From assembly GCA_900553635.1 (NCBI GenBank), contig USDU01000082.1, positions 1 through 9,602 on the forward strand: a stretch of 9,602 bases of DNA, written 5' to 3'. The stretch is from an uncultured Lachnospiraceae bacterium. GTDB taxonomy: Bacteria > Bacillota_A > Clostridia > Lachnospirales > Lachnospiraceae. How positions within the stretch are numbered: position 1 is the first letter of the stretch; each line of letters starts with the position of its first letter. The position numbers and the translations under genes are program-made. Positions 6,533 to 9,602 of this stretch are shown in pieces. The notes beneath the pieces are model-generated. The model ran no database searches, was not told the origin of the DNA, and worked only from the letters and a program-made list of their open reading frames with translations.

Positions 6533-8161
6533 GTGGAAACGATATACGAGATTACCAGAAATCTCTGGGAAAAGTATGTAAACTGGATGAAAGACGAAAA
6601 GAATATGGCGAAGTTTCTGGTATGCTGCTTTGTACTGAGCCTGCTTCCGATTCTGGCATTGAGCTTCTTCAACCATCCGGTTATGGACGATTTTAACTAT
6701 GGTATTCTGACCCGCCATGCCCTGGAGGAGAATTCCGGACTGGCTGTGATTCCGGCAGTGCTGCGGGCGGCGGTGCAGAGAGCGGAGAACCTGTGGCATG
6801 AGTGGCAGGGAACCTACAGCTTTGCGGTGATTGGAGCCCTGCGGCCCTCGATTATCTCTGAACGCCTGACCTTCATCCAGACCTTTATTCTGGTGGGCGT
6901 CATGGTGATTGGTTTTACTTATTTTATCGATGTCATGCTGCACCGAATCTTAGGTATGTCGAGAGCTGTGGCTGTCAGCGTGTCTGTGGTGGTACTGACG
7001 CTCTGCATCCAGTATGTCCCGGTGGGACTGGAAGCCTTTTACTGGTGGATTGGAAGCGTGGGATATACAGGATTTTTCTCCATGCTGCTGATTCTGATGG
7101 GGCTGATTGCCGACGGTATGCATAAAAAGCAGATTTCCGCAAAACGTATGGTGGGAATGATTCTGATCCTGATCCTGCTGGGCGGCGGCATGTATCCCAA
7201 CGCGCTGCTGACAGCGGTATTGATGTTCCTGCTGTTCCTGGACGCGATCGTGGAAAAAAAGCGGTATCCGAAGAAGCTTCGGATTCAGCTGGGTTCCCTG
7301 TTTATCGTATACCTTCCGGCCTTTTTCCTGAATGTATTGGCTCCGGGCAACTATCGCCGCCAGTCCAATTTCCAGCCCCGTACCCCGATGGAGGCTATTT
7401 ACAAGTCCTATACCAAGTCTCTGGACTATATGTTTAACGAGGCCACCAATGTGGTGATTGTGCTGGTGATTTTCGCTCTGTTCCTGGTGATGCTGTGGCA
7501 GCTGAAGAATACGAAGTTTTCCTTCCGGTGCCCGCTGATGTTTACTCTGGTAAGCTACAGCCTGGTGGTGGTTATGTGGGTTCCGGCCATCTTCGCCGTG
7601 CGTTTTATCTCCGGCGGCCGCTACTATAATATCTGCTTCTACGGTGTGATTCTGTTCTACGCGTCCAACGCCATTTACTATGCCGGATGGCTCAGACGGC
7701 AGTATGAGAAATGCGCGCAGGAGGTACAGGATCTTCTGCGGAAAGCCACTCCGGTACTGCTGGGCGTGGCAGGCGTATGCTGTGTGATCGTGGGAATGTG
7801 GAAGATTAACATTGTAAGTGATCTGGAAGAAATTACCTTTGCAACGGCGCTGAAATCCATGGTATATGGAGAGGCGCAGGTATACGATAAGGAAATCCGC
7901 ATGCGTGAGAAGCTTTATCATGATCCGGATGTCAAAGAGGTTGTAGTGGAAGAGGTTACCTACCGTCCGGAGCTGCTTTATTTCGGCACACTGACGCCGG
8001 ATCCGGACGACAGCCGCAATCTGGCCATGTGCGATTATTATCACAAGGATTACATGGTGAAGCATGTAGAAGAGGAAGAATCGTCTGGGGAGGATAGCGA
8101 CGCTCAGACTGAGGATACAGAAAACGCAGACAATACAGAAGACGCTGAATCAGCAGAATAG
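6533..8161 (+). CDS. Polytopic membrane protein, probable GT-C-type glycosyltransferase (DUF6056-like)
   Basis: A 542-residue integral membrane protein with about 10 hydrophobic segments (roughly 27-46, 112-133, 143-165, 173-193, 206-240 as one or two, 250-270, 304-323, 334-356, 361-385 and 405-424). After the first helix the loop begins HPVMDDFNYG (48-57), and further on has WHEWQGTY (88-95). An acidic pair in the first external loop followed by an aromatic-rich segment is the usual active-site layout of GT-C enzymes that use polyprenyl-phosphate sugars. GNYRR lies at 272-276. A soluble part (425-512) follows the last helix and ends in a very acidic low-complexity tail (513-542). The start is GTG at 6533 with AAGGAG (6517-6522) 10 nt upstream; a later in-frame ATG (6587) is possible and would lose only cytoplasmic residues. 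Context suggests it adds the sugar made by the two preceding genes to an exported glycan. The family assignment is from memory of motif and layout. Confidence 0.82.
   Translation: METIYEITRNLWEKYVNWMKDEKNMAKFLVCCFVLSLLPILALSFFNHPVMDDFNYGILTRHALEENSGLAVIPAVLRAAVQRAENLWHEWQGTYSFAVIGALRPSIISERLTFIQTFILVGVMVIGFTYFIDVMLHRILGMSRAVAVSVSVVVLTLCIQYVPVGLEAFYWWIGSVGYTGFFSMLLILMGLIADGMHKKQISAKRMVGMILILILLGGGMYPNALLTAVLMFLLFLDAIVEKKRYPKKLRIQLGSLFIVYLPAFFLNVLAPGNYRRQSNFQPRTPMEAIYKSYTKSLDYMFNEATNVVIVLVIFALFLVMLWQLKNTKFSFRCPLMFTLVSYSLVVVMWVPAIFAVRFISGGRYYNICFYGVILFYASNAIYYAGWLRRQYEKCAQEVQDLLRKATPVLLGVAGVCCVIVGMWKINIVSDLEEITFATALKSMVYGEAQVYDKEIRMREKLYHDPDVKEVVVEEVTYRPELLYFGTLTPDPDDSRNLAMCDYYHKDYMVKHVEEEESSGEDSDAQTEDTENADNTEDAESAE
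8115..8150 (+). repeat. Two-copy 18-bp tandem repeat coding the acidic C-terminal tail
   Basis: The units at 8115-8132 and 8133-8150 agree at 14 of 18 positions. They encode related six-residue acidic blocks (TENADN and TEDAES) at the very end of the membrane protein. Copy number could vary between strains without breaking the frame. Confidence 0.55.
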
Positions 8162-8171
8162 GAGAAAAAAC

Positions 8172-9038
8172 ATGAAAAAGATTATTGTGACAGGATGCAA
8201 CGGACAGCTGGGACGGGCAGTGAATCAGCAGTATGCAGGCAGTACCGAGTATGAACTGGTAAATACCGATGTGGCAGAGCTGGATATCACCAAGGTGGAT
8301 AAGGTACTGGAGCTTGCCAGAGAGGTAAAGCCCTACGCTATCATCAACTGCGCGGCTTACACCAATGTGGACAAGTGCGAGGTGGAGCAGGATCTGGCGT
8401 ATAAGATCAACGCCATCGGAGCCCGCAACCTGGCTATCGCGGCAGCAGATACCGGAGCAAAGCTCATGCATATCTCTACCGACTATGTATTTCCGGGGGA
8501 TGTATCCGCCCATCCACTGACGGAGTTTGACTCAGTAAGCCCCAAGAGCATGTACGGCGCAACCAAGCTGGCAGGCGAGAATTTCGTAAAAGATTTCGCA
8601 AATCAGTACTTTATCATCCGTACCGCATGGCTGTACGGCGACGGTCACAACTTCGCAAAGACCATGCTGAAGCTGGCGGAAAATAACGATAAGATCGGCG
8701 TAGTCATGGATCAGGTGGGAACCCCCACCAGCGCGGTAGAGCTGGCCAAGGCTATCAAATACCTGCTTCCGACCGACAATTACGGTCTGTTCCACGGTAC
8801 CTGCGAGGGCGACACCAACTGGGCCGAGTTTGCGGCTACCGTACTTCGCCTGGCAGGCAGCAGGACGGAGATCGAGCCGATTACCTCCGAGGAGTACAAG
8901 CGCCGTTTCCCGAATTCTGCAGACAGACCGGCCTACTCCATTCTGGAGAACTATATGCTGAAGCTGACCACCGATTTCTCCTTCGCTTCCTGGCAGGACG
9001 CTATCGAAGTATACATGAAGGAACTGCTGGCGAAATAA
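8172..9038 (+). CDS. rfbD: dTDP-4-dehydrorhamnose reductase (RmlD)
   Basis: Catalyses the last step of dTDP-L-rhamnose synthesis, the NAD(P)H-dependent reduction of dTDP-4-dehydro-L-rhamnose, in the cytoplasm. The 288-residue length is normal. The Rossmann nucleotide loop is TGCNGQLG (7-14). NCAAYTNVDKCE (59-70), HISTDYVFPGD (100-110) and the catalytic Tyr128 and Lys132 in MYGATKLAGE (127-136) are all present, as are RTAWLYGDGHNFAKTM and a conserved DQVGTPTSA motif downstream. AGGAG (8160-8164) overlaps the stop codon of the preceding gene, 7 nt before ATG, so it is translated from the same message. The partner genes rmlA, rmlB and rmlC are not in the window and must lie elsewhere or further downstream. 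In group A streptococci the equivalent gene is gacA. Confidence 0.95.
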   Translation: MKKIIVTGCNGQLGRAVNQQYAGSTEYELVNTDVAELDITKVDKVLELAREVKPYAIINCAAYTNVDKCEVEQDLAYKINAIGARNLAIAAADTGAKLMHISTDYVFPGDVSAHPLTEFDSVSPKSMYGATKLAGENFVKDFANQYFIIRTAWLYGDGHNFAKTMLKLAENNDKIGVVMDQVGTPTSAVELAKAIKYLLPTDNYGLFHGTCEGDTNWAEFAATVLRLAGSRTEIEPITSEEYKRRFPNSADRPAYSILENYMLKLTTDFSFASWQDAIEVYMKELLAK

Positions 9039-9069
9039 CATTTGCACATAAGAGAAGGAGAGAAATCCG

Positions 9070-9602
9070 ATGACAGGAAATGATATTTTATATCTGGTAA
9101 TTCCCTGCTATAACGAGGAGGCTGTACTGCATGAGACCGCGAAGCAGCTTCTGGAGAAAATGAATTCCATGTTCGATCGGGGCATGATTTCCCGGGAGAG
9201 CAAAATCATGTTCGTAAATGATGGCTCCAAGGATAAGACCTGGGAAATTATCCGGGAGTTACATGAGTCTAACCCCATCTATTCCGGTGTGAAGCTGTCC
9301 AGGAATAAGGGTCATCAGAACGCGCTTCTGGCCGGTCTGATGACGGCGAAGGAAAAGGCGGATATGGCCATTTCCCTGGACGCCGATCTGCAGGACGATG
9401 TGGACGTCATTGACAAGATGGTGGAGAAGTATTATGAGGGAAATGACGTGGTATACGGCGTCAGAAGCGCCCGGGATACGGACACCTTCTTTAAGAAATT
9501 TACTGCCGAGGGCTTTTATAAGATCATGCAGGCTATGGGCGTGGAAATCGTATTTAACCATGCAGATTACCGTCTTATGAGCAAGCGCGCCCTGGAAGGA
9601 TT
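9070..9602 (+). CDS. Polyprenyl-phosphate glycosyltransferase, GT2 (GtrB/DPM-like), N-terminal part (runs off the right edge)
   Basis: ATG at 9070 opens 177 codons without a stop before the window ends. Visible motifs are LVIPCYNEEAVL (9-20), FVNDGSKDKT (48-57), LSRNKGHQNALLAGL (76-90), the metal-binding SLDADLQDD (102-110) and the acceptor-loop region FNHADYRLMSKRAL (162-175). The RNxGHQNALLAG and LDADLQDD pattern is typical of GtrB/YkcC-type undecaprenyl-phosphate glucosyltransferases, which usually reach about 310-330 residues with two C-terminal membrane helices; those would lie beyond the window. AAGGAG (9055-9060) is 9 nt upstream, and the gap to rfbD is 31 nt. It differs clearly from the GT2 at 5471, which suggests a second lipid-linked sugar donor. 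Confidence 0.9.
   Translation, partial: MTGNDILYLVIPCYNEEAVLHETAKQLLEKMNSMFDRGMISRESKIMFVNDGSKDKTWEIIRELHESNPIYSGVKLSRNKGHQNALLAGLMTAKEKADMAISLDADLQDDVDVIDKMVEKYYEGNDVVYGVRSARDTDTFFKKFTAEGFYKIMQAMGVEIVFNHADYRLMSKRALEG

Noticed and set aside
6950..8065. 371-codon open frame on the minus strand opposite the membrane protein gene
   Set aside because: His/Gln-rich translation with no recognisable motif, fully inside a well-supported gene; it results from the codon bias of the plus-strand frame.

Overview
The window is a dense stretch of a cell-surface polysaccharide (capsule or wall glycan) biosynthesis locus. Moderate GC content, strong AGGAG-type ribosome binding sites, occasional TTG and GTG starts, and the protein families point to a Gram-positive Firmicute, most likely a gut Lachnospiraceae-type Clostridiales. 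This placement is inferred from style and content; no marker gene is present. There are no tRNA or rRNA genes, mobile elements or CRISPR arrays.

Layout. At the left edge (1-249, minus strand) is the N-terminal part of a gene that starts with a GGLCNRMR motif and looks like a fucosyltransferase-type glycosyltransferase. A 132-bp divergent intergenic region (250-381) holds a 10-bp-stem inverted repeat and candidate promoters facing both ways, whose footprints overlap. All other genes are on the plus strand and tightly packed: fkp (bifunctional L-fucokinase / GDP-fucose pyrophosphorylase, 382-3411), a GT4 glycosyltransferase (3423-4628) and a GT2 glycosyltransferase (4633-5379). A 91-bp gap with a compound hairpin follows. 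Next come a DPM1/GacI-like polyprenyl-phosphate GT2 (5471-6172), a DUF2304 small membrane protein (6169-6528), a large polytopic GT-C-like membrane protein (6533-8161), rfbD/rmlD for dTDP-L-rhamnose (8172-9038), and the start of a second GtrB/DPM-like GT2 (9070 to the end, open).

How it fits together. Fkp turns salvaged L-fucose into GDP-fucose, and the divergent gene may use it. RmlD makes dTDP-rhamnose, a likely backbone sugar. The GT4 and first GT2 probably add sugars to a lipid-linked repeat unit in the cytoplasm. The GT2 - DUF2304 - polytopic membrane protein trio resembles the GacI - GacJ - GacL side-chain machinery of the streptococcal group A carbohydrate, where RmlD (GacA) is also in the cluster. 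The inferred product is a rhamnose- and fucose-containing surface glycan with side chains added outside the membrane from undecaprenyl-phosphate sugars. The two points most worth checking are the fucose make-and-use pair across one divergent regulatory region, and the Gac-like side-chain module in a non-streptococcal genome.
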